From Glandiceps talaboti (taxonomy: Eukaryota; Hemichordata; Enteropneusta; Spengelidae), in NCBI RefSeq assembly GCF_964340395.1, contig NC_135558.1, forward strand, positions 9,778,501 through 9,842,500: 64,000 nt of DNA. Reading direction: 5' to 3'. The position numbers and the translations under genes were made by a program. The notes under the pieces were generated by a model. The model saw only the letters and a program-made list of their open reading frames with translations, was not told the DNA's origin and searched no databases. Of this stretch, positions 1 to 11,760 are shown one piece after another (positions within the stretch are counted from its first letter, which is position 1; each line of letters begins with the position of its first letter).

Positions 1-895
1 ACAAGCTGAGTTTTAACAAATTTGGGGGAAATTTTTACAGTATATTAAAATGTACTTATATCATTCTACTGACTTACTGAAGTAACTATCACTTGTTGAC
101 AAAACTCAAAGCTGTATAGAGAACATCGGTCAATAGTATGATAATATTAAAGGGGCACAAGCTGAGTTTAAAAAAAAAAATTGGGTAATTTTTACAGTGT
201 ATTAAAATGTACTTACAGCATTCTACTGACTTACTGAAGTAACTATCACTTGTTGACAATACTCAAAGCTGTATAGTGAACATCGGTCAATAATATGATA
301 ACATTAAAGGGGAGCAAGCTGAATTTAAAAAAAAAAATTGGGTAATTTTTACAGTGTATTAAAATGTACTTATAGCATTCTACTGACTTACTGAAGTTAC
401 TATCACTTGTTGACAGAACTCAAAAATGTGTCGAGAACATCCGTCAATAGTATGATAACATTAAAGGGGCACAAGCTGAGTTTTAAAAAAAAATTGGGGT
501 AATTTTTACAGTGTATTAAAATGCACTTATAACATTTTACTGACTTACTGAAGTTACTATCACTTGTTGACAAAACTCAAAGCTGTATAGAGAACATCGG
601 TCAATAGTATGATAACATTAAAGGGGCACAAGCTGAGTTTTAAAAAAAAATTGGGGTAATTTTTACAGTGTATTAAAATGCACTTATAACATTCTACTGA
701 CTTACTGAAGTAACTATCACTTGTTGACAGAACTCAAAAATGTGTCGAGAACATCGGTCAATAATATGATAACATTAAAGGGGCACAAGCTGCTCAGTTT
801 AATTTATTTTATTTTATTTTTTTGGGGGGGAGGGGGAATTTTTACAGTGTATTAAAATATACTTGTAGTATTCTACTTTACTGAACATACTTAAT
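1..895. repeat. 156-bp tandem satellite, about 5.5 copies, cut by window start
   Basis: Units begin with acaagctgagttt at 1, 157, about 313, 471, 628 and 785, giving a period of 156-158 bp. Each carries an A- or T-rich stretch, then ttgttgacaaaactcaaag and acatcggtcaatag. Copies differ mainly in poly-A length and scattered substitutions. The last copy, from 785, is diverged with a T/G-rich insert. The array probably continues left of the window. Confidence 0.93.
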
Positions 896-1179
896 CATCA
901 CTATCATCCCTTCCTATTTGCAGAACTTAAACCTAGTACCAAGTATATTTCATAATTGATTGAATGGTTTGATTTATAACTTGTATACTAAAATTTTAAG
1001 GAAACCGCTGTTATGCCATGCACAAGCCAAAATATGGTCTTTGAACAGAAAATATGGATTATAGACCATGTGGTGACAACATCAACATGTCTACATCATT
1101 GGTTCTGCTGTGTTCAAAATATAAGTCAAAACGTTCAAATTGTCATTACTTTCCCCAATTTTTCTTTGATATTACTGGC
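896..1179. other. No gene or repeat seen
   Basis: AT-rich single-copy-looking sequence. A splice-acceptor-like tract ends near 922 (cctatttgcag), but no supporting open frame or donor was recognised. Confidence 0.4.
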
Positions 1180-1359
1180 GCTGGTATAATTATGTTATTC
1201 TCCAATATTTTTCTTCATTCAGCTGGAAAATACTCATCGACCAACCTGTTTGTCACTGCTTGTCTAGCGACTCATAGTGGCAAGTCCCCTTAGGTCACTC
1301 ATATTTTACTATGGCTGAATGAAGAAAAATATTGGGGATTAATATCTAATTATACCAGC
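1180..1359. mobile_element. Imperfect 180-bp palindrome, foldback or MITE-like
   Basis: The left arm starts gctggtataatta at 1180 and contains ccaatatttttcttcattc. The right arm is its reverse complement, ending tataccagc at 1359. Pairing continues inward to ttgtcact/agtggcaa around a short loop near 1265, so nearly the whole segment can fold on itself. No transposase or clear target-site duplication was seen. Class assignment as a non-autonomous DNA element is inference. Confidence 0.6.
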
Positions 1360-1468
1360 ATCAACTAACCTAACAACCTGAGAAGATGAAGACATGCACC
1401 CACAAAAATATTATACTAGTCTAAGGATCGTTTAAGGTAATTTTCATGAGTAAAAACTTTAGGTATAT
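1360..1468. other. Unremarkable spacer
   Basis: No feature recognised between the palindrome and the inverted satellite fragment. Confidence 0.4.
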
Positions 1469-1484
1469 AAACTCAGCTTGTGGC
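1469..1484 (-). repeat. Inverted 16-bp copy of the satellite unit start
   Basis: aaactcagcttgtggc is the reverse complement, with one mismatch, of the ggcacaagctgagttt that opens every unit of the 1-895 array. It lies about 690 bp beyond the last unit and could be the opposite terminal inverted repeat of an element that carries the array inside it. Confidence 0.5.
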
Positions 1485-2156
1485 ATTTGTGTGATGTGTG
1501 ATGGAGGGGTATAGTATTTTTGTATAGTGTTGTTACATGCATGTAATTGTTGAAATATAACTTCTAGCATACAATTCCTATAAACTACTTACAATAATAT
1601 AGGTCTCTGAGTCGTACAAACAGAATTTCCCCACCAGTATTGTTGTTCAGATTAGGGTTAAAATTAATTGATGTTGTCTTGTAGAAATAATATGGTATAG
1701 AGAAAAAGTTGATTCAGAACAAGAGAATGATCATGTGAAATTGTTATGTCTCCATTGATAAGATAACACTAATGTAAGAACCTGGGATTAAAACTCAGTG
1801 GCCTTACAAGATGATTTTGATGAAATCTTACTGACCTTTATTTTATACAAGGATTCTGTGCAAATTATGATGTAATGTACTTTGCCAGGTAATAGTGCAT
1901 CAACCCACCCCCACCCCCATCCCCATCCCCTTGATGTGGGGTTCTAGAACTTTTACAGTAAATTATGTGGAATGTGTTGTAGAGCGGCTCCATCATTTTG
2001 GTGCAATGGGATCTGTATATATCTTTGTCTCCAAGAGAACGTGAGAACCAAAACTAATGGTTCTCTGTCCAGTACATAGACCCCAAGTGAACCCATCCAT
2101 ACTGATGGCATGTCCTAGTACTCTATTATTTCAAATGTTGACTCTTAGCTGATTTG

Positions 2157-2159
<3 letters not shown>
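1485..2159. other. No gene seen; short C-rich tract
   Basis: AT-rich sequence without a supported open frame. A C-rich run of ccaccccca/ccccatcc type lies at about 1905-1931. Confidence 0.4.
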
Positions 2160-2458
<299 letters not shown>

Positions 2459-4068
2459 GGGTACATGCCCAGATAACTTGATTGGTGATCAACTCTGTTC
2501 TTGTAATGAGTAGATTAAAGAGATAATATCATCACGGTACATGTAACATAAATAACATGGTCAAAGGAAGCATTAAGAGCACAGCTAATGAGTGTTAAAA
2601 ATTAGCTTAAATATCAATATAAATATATATGATAATGAAAAAACCATTAAATTTGAGTGTAATACAATACAACGTATTAGATTATTCCCCAAAGGAAATC
2701 TATAAATTGTTCTAATTTATTAAAAAGCACTGTGTTATTGCTCAGTAAAGAATTCTCATAACCATCTAATTTCCCATACTTCCTGTTGGTTGTATTTCAT
2801 TGTCAAACATGAAAAGAGGCACGGTAGTTGACTGGCGCCCTCTAGTGGTACAGTGTTGGCCCAGAATTGTGATTGATGGTGTTTTTTTAGTATCATCCGG
2901 TATTCCATTTCGCACAGATATGAAACAATAGCTACTTATTTAAATTAAAATGTTTTATATACTAATATTTGTAATCTGAAGTGATACTGTGTGATGAAAT
3001 TTTGTCAGATAATAGAAACACTATGCCCACATACTCTTGAATTGAAAAATGTAGTTATATGTTATATACTTAAACTCAGTGATAATAGACAGTGCTTTTG
3101 TTAATGGTGGTAAATAGATAACATCTACCTCAGTTCCCCAGTCACTTACTCAGGATTACCAAAGTTATGATAAGTGGGAATCGTTACCAGTTTTACCAAT
3201 TTGTCCATTTATATAACCAGGGTTCCCCAAACCTTAGCAAACAATAGCAATATCTGGTTAAATTCACAGTTTCTCTCAGACTTTAACTATATTCCATACT
3301 TTGAAGGTGCTCCCTGCTAAATATACCCTGAAGGTAAATGTTATTTGCCCGCCATCGTCTTAAAGTACAGGAATATAGAATAATAGTAATAATGTTAATA
3401 GTAACAATAATATATACTTTATTAATAATATATACTGTATAAATTCGGAACTTCAAATACAGTCACAACTTACGCAGCGCCCAAGTGCCTTACTAGTACT
3501 TTTTAAGAGGAAGGGCCATTCCGGGAAATAAACTGACTTGGTATTTACGTAAACTTTGGGTTCTGGAGTGTCATTTCATGATTTCACATCACATAATTTT
3601 CACACAGTTGCCAAGAAATACCAAGAAAGCTTATTTCCTTCAGATAAATAGGCATTGTTCATTTAATATATATTCATGCCTGGTAAGACCCATAAGGCAA
3701 CAGTGGAAGTACACCATAAGAGCAATGAAGATGACATAGAGTTTAGAGCTTGATGTTTCTTGGCAATTTGGCAAAATTTATGTGATGTTTAAAACATGAA
3801 ATTACTCTCCAAAATCCAAAGTTTATGAAAATACCTTTAATTTCCTGGGAGCACGTTCCCCTTTAAACACCTCACATTTACATGTACAAGTGTAACACAT
3901 GAAGCACTATATATATACTAGTCTTATATATGCATGATTGGCATAAAAGAATTATACAGGGATAATTACAATTGAAACTCTGCATACATTATTAAACCTA
4001 TATTTAAGATGTTATTTACATTATTGCTATCATTTTTGTTACTTTCTTTTGTATACAGTTCAAAGATG
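2459..4068. other. Long AT-rich non-coding stretch
   Basis: No open frame, RNA gene or obvious repeat was supported, apart from the CTCF-like motif at 2831-2850 and TAATAA-rich sequence at about 3378-3432. Confidence 0.4.
2831..2850 (-). promoter_or_regulatory. CTCF-like binding motif
   Basis: On the minus strand the sequence reads CCACTAGAGGGCGCCAGT, which fits the bilaterian CTCF core CCASYAGRKGGCRS at every core position. It is GC-rich inside a strongly AT-rich stretch and outside any tandem array. CTCF marks insulators and chromatin loop anchors where it is bound. Binding here is inferred from the motif alone. Confidence 0.5.
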
Positions 4069-4069
4069 C

Positions 4070-5144
4070 TGGTTGAAGACAGCCATTCACTGATGAAGTG
4101 TAGAAAATGGGTTGAAGACAGCCATTCACTGATGAAGTGTAGGCAATGGGTTGAAGACAGCCATTCACTGATGAAGTGTAGGCAATGGGTTGAAGACAGC
4201 CATTCACTGATGAAGTGTAGGCAATGGGAGCCATTCACTGATGAAGTGTAGGCAATGGGTTGAAGACAGCCATTCACTGATGAAGTGTAGGCAATGGGTT
4301 GAAGACAGCCATTCACTGATGAAGTGTAGGCAATGGGTTGAAGACAGCCATTCACTAATGAAGTGTAGGCAATGGGTTGAAGACAGCCATTCACTGATGA
4401 AGTGTAGGCAATGGGTTGAAGACAGCCATTCACTGATGAAGTGTAGGCAATGGGTTGAAGACAGCCATTCACTAATGAAGTGTAGGCAATGGGTTGAAGA
4501 CAGCCATTCACTGATGAAGTGTAGGCAATGGGTTGAAGACAGCCATTCACTAATGAAGTGTAGGCAATGGGTTGAAGACAGCCATTCACTGATGAAGTGT
4601 AGGCAATGGGTTGAACACAGCCATTCACTGATGAAGTGTAGGCAATGGGTTGAAGACAGCCATTCACTGATGAAGTGTAGCCAATGGGTTGAAGACAGCC
4701 ATTCACTGATGAAGTGTAGGCAATGGGTTGAAGACAGCCATTCACTGATGAAGTGTAGGCAATGGGTTGAAGACAGCCATTCACTGATGAAATGTAGGCA
4801 ATGGGTTGAAGACAGCCATTCACCAATGAAAGACTTTAGTTTAGCCAATGGGTTGAAGACAGTCATTCACTGATGAAGTGTAGCCAATGGGTTGAAGACA
4901 GCCATTCACTGATGAAGTGTAGGCAATGGGTTGAAGACAGCCATTCACCAATGAAAGACTTTAGTTTAGGCAATGGGTTGAATTAAGACAGCCAGCCATT
5001 AACCAATGCATTAGGCAATGGGTTGAAGACAGTCATTCACCAATGCAGTGGGCAATGGGTTAAAGACAGCCAGCCCTTAACCAATACAGTAGGCAATGGG
5101 TTGAAGACAGTCATTTACCAATGCAGTAGGCTGAAGACAGCCAT
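4070..5144. repeat. 39-bp minisatellite, about 20 regular copies plus degraded tail
   Basis: The unit is built of gttgaagacagccattcact followed by gatgaagtgtaggcaatgg. Copies at 4070-4860 are nearly identical (gatgaag/aatgaag variants). One unit near 4226 lacks 8 bp, so spacing there is 31. From 4830 on, units pick up an insertion (aagactttagttta), and by 5000-5144 they are degenerate. Because 39 is a multiple of 3 and the unit lacks stops in some frames, long spurious open frames appear on both strands. Confidence 0.97.
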
Positions 5145-5269
5145 TGATCTACCAAGGTTAATATTTATTAATGTTTTATATGTTAATTAAAGTAATCCAG
5201 ATTGCAATGTGTTAATTTTCTACTTACAAGAAAAACTTATCTCGTTCTCCAAAACTTAGTGTTGTCGCA
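5145..5269. other. Spacer between two minisatellites
   Basis: AT-rich sequence with no feature recognised. Confidence 0.4.
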
Positions 5270-7232
5270 TCCCTCCAGCTCTGTGTAAAGCTGTCTTGCA
5301 GTACTGTAAGCACATATCTCTGAGATAACAGTGTACATCACTGTGTGGTACTGTAAGCACATATCTCTGAAAGAGTGTACAGTACTGTACAGCACTGTAA
5401 GCACATATCTCTGATATAGAGTGTACATCACTGTACAGTACTGTAAGCACATATCTCTGATATAGAGTGTACATCACTGTACAGTACTGTAAGCACATCT
5501 CTGATATAGAGTATACATCACTGTACAGTACTGTAAGCACATATCTCTGAGATAAGAGTGTACAGCACTGTACAGTACTGTAAGCACATATCTCTGAGAT
5601 AAGAGTGTACAGCACTGTACAGTACTGTAAGCACACATCTCTGATATAGAGTGTACAGCACTACAGTACTGTAAGCACACATCTCTGATATAGAGTGTAC
5701 AGCACTGTACAGTACTGTAAGCACATATCTCTGATATAGAGTGTACAGCACTGTACAGCCCTGTAAGCACATCTGGAGTAAAGTGTAAAGCACTGTACAG
5801 TACTGTAAGCACATATCTCTGAGATAAGAGTACAGTACTGTAAGCACATATCTCTGAGATAAGAGTACAGTACTGTGAGCACATATCTCTGAGATAAGAG
5901 TGTACATCACTGTACAGTACTGTAAGCACATACCTCTGAGATAAGAGTACAGTACTGTAAGCACATATCTCTGAGATAAGAGTACAGTACTGTGAGCACA
6001 TATCTCTGAGATAAGAGTGTACATCACTGTACAGTACTGTAAGCACATACCTCTGAGATAAGAGTACAGTACTGTGAGCACATATCTCTGAGATAAGAGT
6101 GTACATCACTGTACAGTACTGTAAGCACATACCTCTGAGATAAGAGTACAGTACTGTGAGCACATATCTCTGAGATAAGAGTGTACATCACTGTACAGTA
6201 CTGTAAGCACATACCTCTGAGATAAGAGTACAGTACTGTGAGCACATATCTCTGAGATAAGAGTGTACATCACTGTACAGTACTGTAAGCACATACCTCT
6301 GAGATAAGAGTACAGTACTGTGAGCACATATCTCTGAGATAAGAGTACAGTACTGTAAGCACATATCTCTGAAAGAGTGTACAGCACTGTACAGTACTGT
6401 AAGCACATATCTCTGAGATAAGAGTGTACATCACTGTACAGTACTGTAAGCACATATCTCTGAGATAGTGTACATCACTGTACAGTACTGTAAGCACATA
6501 TCTCAGATATCGAGTGTACATCACTGTACAGTACTGTAAGCACATATCTCTGAAAGAGTGTACAGTACTGTACAGCACTGTAAGCACATATCTCTGAGAT
6601 AGTGTACATCACTGTACAGTACTGTAAGCACATATCTCTGATATAGAGTGTACATCACTGTACAGTACTGTAAGCAAATATCTCTGCATGAAATTGAGTG
6701 TACAGTACTGTAAGCACATCTGAAGTAGAGTAAAGCAATGAGCATATCTATGACATAGTACACAGCACATACTGCAAGCACATATCTGACAAAGTATACA
6801 GCACTGTGAGCACATTTCTCTGAAATATAAACTACAATACTGAGAACAGATTTGGGAAATTAAGTACAGCACTGTGAGAATAGATTCATGCTGACACAAA
6901 GTACAGTGCTGTGAGAACAGGTGTCTGGACTATGTGCAGATATCTCTGAAATAAAGTGTACTGCACTGTGAGAACAGATCTGTGGAATAAAATGTACATC
7001 ACTGTGAGCACATGTCTCTGAAATAAAGTACAGCACTGTGAGCACTTCTCTGAAATAAAGGTTTACAGCACCGTGAGAACTGCTATCTGAAATAAAGTAT
7101 ACAGCACCAAGGGAACATCTCAGACATAAAGTGTGTAGTGATGAGAGAAAGGGTCTCTGAAACAAAATGTACAGCACTGTGGGTACATCTCTGAAATTAA
7201 ATATACAGCACTGTGAGAACATGTCTGTGCTA
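5270..7232. repeat. 47/35-bp minisatellite with 82-bp higher-order unit
   Basis: The basic unit is gtactgtaagcacatatctc, then tgagataagagtgtacatca, then ctgtaca (47 bp). A shorter unit of about 35 bp lacks the tgtacatcac part. Between about 5880 and 6330 they alternate, giving a regular 82-bp higher-order repeat marked by gcacatacctctgag near 6042, 6124, 6206 and 6288. Each unit holds the palindromes gtacagtactgtac and tatctctgagata. Beyond about 6660 the copies decay into acagcactgtgagaacat-type units to about 7232. Many overlapping minus-strand open frames are artefacts. Confidence 0.96.
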
Positions 7233-7430
7233 TTGTAATACGTGTAGGGATGATGAAGATCTTTAACACTTCCCTTTGTCATATGAACTTGAGGATGATT
7301 GAATGAAAGGAAGTGAAAGAATTTGCAAATAATAAAGACAAAACCCATATCATTTAGGCAACAGGTCTTTTACACTCGCCACATGAAGCTGAATATCATT
7401 TGATGGCTGGCACTGTATCAACGACTCCAA
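7233..7430. other. Spacer
   Basis: No feature recognised. Confidence 0.4.
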
Positions 7431-7459
7431 CTCAGTGAACTCAGTGAACTCAGTGAACT
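7431..7459. repeat. 9-bp direct repeat, three copies
   Basis: ctcagtgaa is repeated three times in perfect tandem. Confidence 0.9.
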
Positions 7460-7532
7460 CGTGGTATTGTAGTAGCAACCTGTTGATATCGGAATATCTA
7501 TCAAGTGTTTGTATAGGGAACCAGATCCATGC

Positions 7533-7551
7533 AACACACGCACACACACAC

Positions 7552-7605
<54 letters not shown>
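7533..7605. repeat. (CA)n microsatellite
   Basis: CA dinucleotides with short interruptions near 7538-7552, then pure to 7605. Confidence 0.97.
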
Positions 7606-7607
<2 letters not shown>

Positions 7608-8179
7608 GTCACACAAATCCTTGTTAACTCACAAAACCAAAATGGAAATTTTTATCTCAGAAGAATTTTACCTTAACTACACAATCAGTTTTTAAGAGGG
7701 TCAGTTCTCACCAATGTTGAGAATAAATATTTGCATACCTTGTAAGTTATAAGAAGACAAATTATGGACCTGTTATTTATTTTTAATCAAGCATTCGCCT
7801 AATTTGATGACTGCTAATAATGAAAGCACATTGAGTGCAGTGAGTTTATGAATATTTGATGAATTAATAACATTTTAGGCCATGAGGCATGCCAAGTGAT
7901 TACAAAGTTGTCAGCCCTCAGTTAATAAAACCCTTGGGTTTTGTCAAATCAAGCAAATAATACACCGTTTCTTTCTACTCCCACTCTTAATAATTGATTA
8001 AAAAGTTTTCATTATCACTGGACCGTGTCCCTCTATTTGTGAAGAATTGATGACTTGGAAATTAAAAAACTATATTTTACAAATTGTGGGAAGTATGTGT
8101 GTGGACCTAGTTCTAGACATGGGTGTAGATCCTTGTAAATTTGCTTGTAGACTCACTGGATGGATCTGTCCTCCCATTC
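7606..8179. other. No gene seen
   Basis: AT-rich. The short plus-strand open frame at 8047-8244 runs into the CTGT-rich repeat and shows no recognisable domain. Confidence 0.4.
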
Positions 8180-8690
8180 ACCTGTTAATCTCTCTCTGTC
8201 AGCCCCTCTGTTTAAGTTTCTGTCAGTCCTTCTACCAGTGTTAGTCTTTCTGTTTGTCAGTCCCTCTACCTAGTTCTGTTAGTCTTTCTTTGTTTGTGTT
8301 CATGATCAGCCCCTGTTAGTCTCTGTCAGTTCCTCTTCCTGTTAGTCTCTCTGTTTGTCACCCCTCTGTTTAAGTCTCTGTCAGTCCCTCTACCTGTTAG
8401 TTTCTGTCAGTCCCTCTATCTGGAAAGTCTGTATTCTATCTGTCAATCAGCCCTTCTATCTAGTACCTAAGTCTCTGTCAACCTATGTCTGGCAATTTCT
8501 CTATCAGTCCCTCTTTCTGGTAGTTTCTATGTCTTGTCAATTCTCTTTCCGGTGGTCTGTCTTTGTGTCATTGCCTCTGTCTCTGGCTGTCTATCTCTCA
8601 GACAACTCCTTTGTCTGAAGTTGTTAATTTGTCTGTAATTATGTCTGTCTGGTCTGTTACCCATATAGCTCTCTGTATGTCTGTCTGACA
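8180..8690. repeat. Degenerate CTGTCAGTCCCTCT-type repeat
   Basis: Pyrimidine-rich units of roughly 35-40 bp built from ctgtcagtccctctacct and gttagtctctctgtttgtc recur with heavy drift, becoming simple (CTGT)n-like toward 8690. Open frames rich in Ser, Leu and Cys here are repeat artefacts. Confidence 0.8.
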
Positions 8691-8820
8691 CATCAAGTGA
8701 AATGAAATTATTTTGAATCATTGTTAATTGTCAGTCCAGTGCTGACTAAAAGTGTTAGAATTGTCTATTCATATAATAATACTACTACTACTTGTAAATC
8801 ATATATCTATACTAAAAGTT
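8691..8820. other. Spacer
   Basis: No feature recognised. Confidence 0.4.
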
Positions 8821-9136
8821 CATAGGCACTGAACACTAGTCACTAGTAGTAAACTCACACAAATGTATGCTAATTAGCAGACTAAGCTGTTTTGACTTAT
8901 TAACATATTATTCTAATTAACATACTGAACTCATTCAATGAAATAATTGGGCCTATTAATGTGTCCTGCCACTAGTAGCAGGTTAATAAACTGTATATAT
9001 GCTAATTTGTTGACTAAACTCATTAAGTATTCAACTTGTTTACATATGCTAATTTGTTGACTCAACTCATTTAGTATTAAACTTATTTACATATGCTAAT
9101 TTGTTGACTCAACTCATTTAGTGGTCAGCTTATTTA
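8821..9136. repeat. 47-bp tandem repeat, three clear copies with older ones upstream
   Basis: atgctaatttgttgactcaa followed by ctcatttagtattaaactta recurs at about 9000, 9046 and 9093. More diverged relatives (gctaattagcagactaag) reach back to about 8870. Confidence 0.85.
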
Positions 9137-9447
9137 GATACTCTATCCATAGAAGTATTCTGGTCAGAAGATAATTATTTTATCTCCCTCCTCTGAAATA
9201 ATTTGAAATTTCATACTTGCAAACTATTAAAGTTAAAATTCATTCACTAAATTTTGAAATTTGTGTCCAGCTGGTTGAACTGAAAACTTTGTGTTTGTGT
9301 ACACGCTTGTAATTACTCCTAATATGTTATTTCAGCAAAATTTACATGATATGGTACATTTGTTGTCATGGTAATTGTTGTCATGGTTTCATAATATGCA
9401 AATATATGGAAATTATTAAATGAAAAACTTAGTATAGTTAGTGTTCA
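9137..9447. other. No gene seen
   Basis: AT-rich. A short direct duplication of ttgttgtcatggt lies near 9360-9385. Confidence 0.4.
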
Positions 9448-9513
9448 TGTCTTTTTTTAATCCAGTATCTAGTATTTTCTTGTCTTTTTTTATCCAGTAT
9501 CTAGTATTTTCTT
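9448..9513. repeat. 32-bp direct duplication
   Basis: tgtcttttttt followed by atccagtatctagtattttct occurs at 9449 and again at 9481 with one base difference in the T/A run. Confidence 0.9.
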
Positions 9514-9837
9514 AAAAAGCTAAGATACAAACTATCCAGACCTATCAATGTTTGTGTACAAAAGCTATGGTAAATAGTTTATGTTCACACGGTTGGAGTT
9601 GTATTGAAAGCAGTTTTTTGTGATAAATTGTCCTTGTCTCCCGTTGACTATGTGTTCTAGATGAATTGGTAAGAGGCAATCAACAGTTGTGTGGTGTGGC
9701 CATGCATATCTTTCATTATTGCCATTTATCTACAAATCATCATGTCATTATATAAATTATTTACTAGAGTGACATTTTAGATGATAAATATGTTCTTTTG
9801 AACTCATAAAACACACTAGATAACTTGGTGACTTGAT
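9514..9837. other. No gene seen
   Basis: AT-rich spacer before the 68-bp array. Confidence 0.4.
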
Positions 9838-11460
9838 CCAGGTCAACTTTTGGACTTTGGTACTGGTTAACTATGGGAGTTTGGTACTGGTTAACTATGG
9901 GAGTTTGGTACTGGTTAGCTTTTTGGCATACTGGTTAACTTTTGGACTTTGGTACTGGTTAACTATGGGATTTTGGTACTGGTTAGCTTTTTGGCATACT
10001 GGTTAACTTTTGGACTTTGGTACTGGTTAACTATGGGATTTTGGTACTGGTTAGCTTTTTGGCATACTGGTTAACTTTTGGACTTTGGTACGGGTTAACT
10101 GTGGGAGTTTGGTACTGGTTAGCTTTTTGGCATGTTGGTTAACTTTTAGACTTTGGTACTGGTTAACTATGGGATTTTGGTACTGGTTAGCTTTTTGGCA
10201 TACTGGTTAACTTTTGGACTTTGGTACGGGTTAACTATGGGAGTTTGGTACTGGTTAGCTTTTTGGCATGTTGGTTAACTTTTGGACTTTGGTACTGGTT
10301 AACTATGGGATTTTGGTACTGGTTAGCTTTTTGGCATACTGGACTTTGGTATTGGTGAACTATGGGAGTTTGGTACTGGTTAGCTTTTTGGCATACTGGT
10401 TAACTTTTGGACTTTGGTACTGGTTAACTATGGGAGTTTGGTACTGGTTAGCTTTTTGGCATACTGGTTAACTTTTGGACTTTGGTACGGGTTAACTGTG
10501 GGATTTTGGTACTGGTTAGCTTTTTGGCATACTGGTTAACTTTTGGACTTTGGTATTGGTTGACTATGGGAGTTTGGTACTGGTTAGCTTTTTGGCATGT
10601 TGGTTAACTTTTGGACTTTGGTATTGGTTAACTATGGGATTTTGGTACTGGTTAGCTTTTTGACATACTGGTTAACTTTTGGACTTTGGTACTGGTTAAC
10701 TGTGGGAGTTTGGTACTGGTTAGCTTTTTGGCATACTGGTTAACTTTTGGACTTTGGTATTGGTTGACTATGGGATTTTGGTACTGGTTAGCTTTTTGGC
10801 ATACTGGTTAACTTTTGGACTTTGGTATTGGTTAACTATGGGAGTTTGGTACTGGTTAGCTTTTTGGCATACTGGTTAACTTTTGGACTTAGGTACGGGT
10901 TAACTGTGGGAGTTTGGTACTGGTTAGCTTTTTGGCATACTGGTTAACTTTTGGACTTTGGTATTGGTTGACTATGGGAGTTTGGTACTGGTTAGCTTTT
11001 TGGCATGTTGGTTAACTTTTGGACTTTGGTATTGGTTAACTATGGGATTTTGGTACTGGTTAGCTTTTTGGCATACTGGTTAACCTTTGGACTTTGGTAC
11101 TGGTTAACTATGGGATTTTGGTACTGGTTAGCTTTTTGGCATACTGGTTAACTTTTGGACTTTGGTACTGGTTAACTATGGGATTTTGGTACTGGTTAGC
11201 TTTTTGACATACTGGTTAACTTTTGGACTTTGGTACTGGTTAACTGTGGGATTTTGGTACCAGTTAGCTTTTTGGCATACTGGACTTTGGTACTGGTTAA
11301 CTCTGGGAGTTTGGTACTGGTTAGCTTTTTGGCATACTGGACTTTGGTACTGGTTAACTATGGGATTTTGGTACTGGTTAGCTTTTTGGCATGTTGGTCA
11401 ACTTATGGACTTCGGTACTGGTTAACTGTGGGAGTTTGGTACTGGTTAGCTTTGTGATGA
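9838..11460. repeat. 68-bp minisatellite, about 24 copies, itself a 24+24+20 trimer
   Basis: Each unit has three related parts: ggttaacttttggactttgg+tact, ggttaactatgggagtttgg+tact, and ggttagctttttggcatact. The common start ggttaac/ggttagc shows the 68-bp unit arose from a shorter ancestral repeat of about 24 bp. Variants such as ggga(g/t)tttgg, catact/catgtt and tact/tacg/tatt mix along the array. A few copies lack one part, for example near 10340 and 11280. Confidence 0.97.
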
Positions 11461-11760
11461 ACAGGTTAGTTTTTGTCTTGGTCAATTTTTTGATTTTGGT
11501 ACTGATTAAACTCTTAGACTTTGGTACTTGCTAATTTTTGGACTTTGATATTTGTCAAACTTTGGACTTAGGTCCTGGTCAGACTTTGGACTTAGGTCCT
11601 GGTCAGACTTTGGACTTAGGTCCTGGTTAAATATTGGACTTTGTTCCTGGAGAAACTTACTTAAGCCAGGTTAACCTTTGCACTGTGGTCGTATTCAACT
11701 CTTAAAATTGACATTTAAAATTTGACCCAGGTTGACCTTTGCACGTTAAGTCAAACCTAT
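11461..11760. repeat. Degenerate edge of the 68-bp array, 24-bp subunits
   Basis: Single subunits with drift continue, including three near-perfect copies of ggtcctggtcagactttgga+ctta at about 11573-11625. This edge preserves the ancestral 24-bp period. Confidence 0.85.

Noticed and set aside
3966-4873. Long open frames on both strands (286, 220, 210 codons)
   Set aside because: They run through the 39-bp minisatellite. The period is a multiple of 3, so openness carries no coding signal.
5237-7348. Many overlapping minus-strand frames with repeated CAYSTVQ-type residues
   Set aside because: All are translations of the 47/35-bp array. There is no start context, domain or codon bias apart from the repeat.
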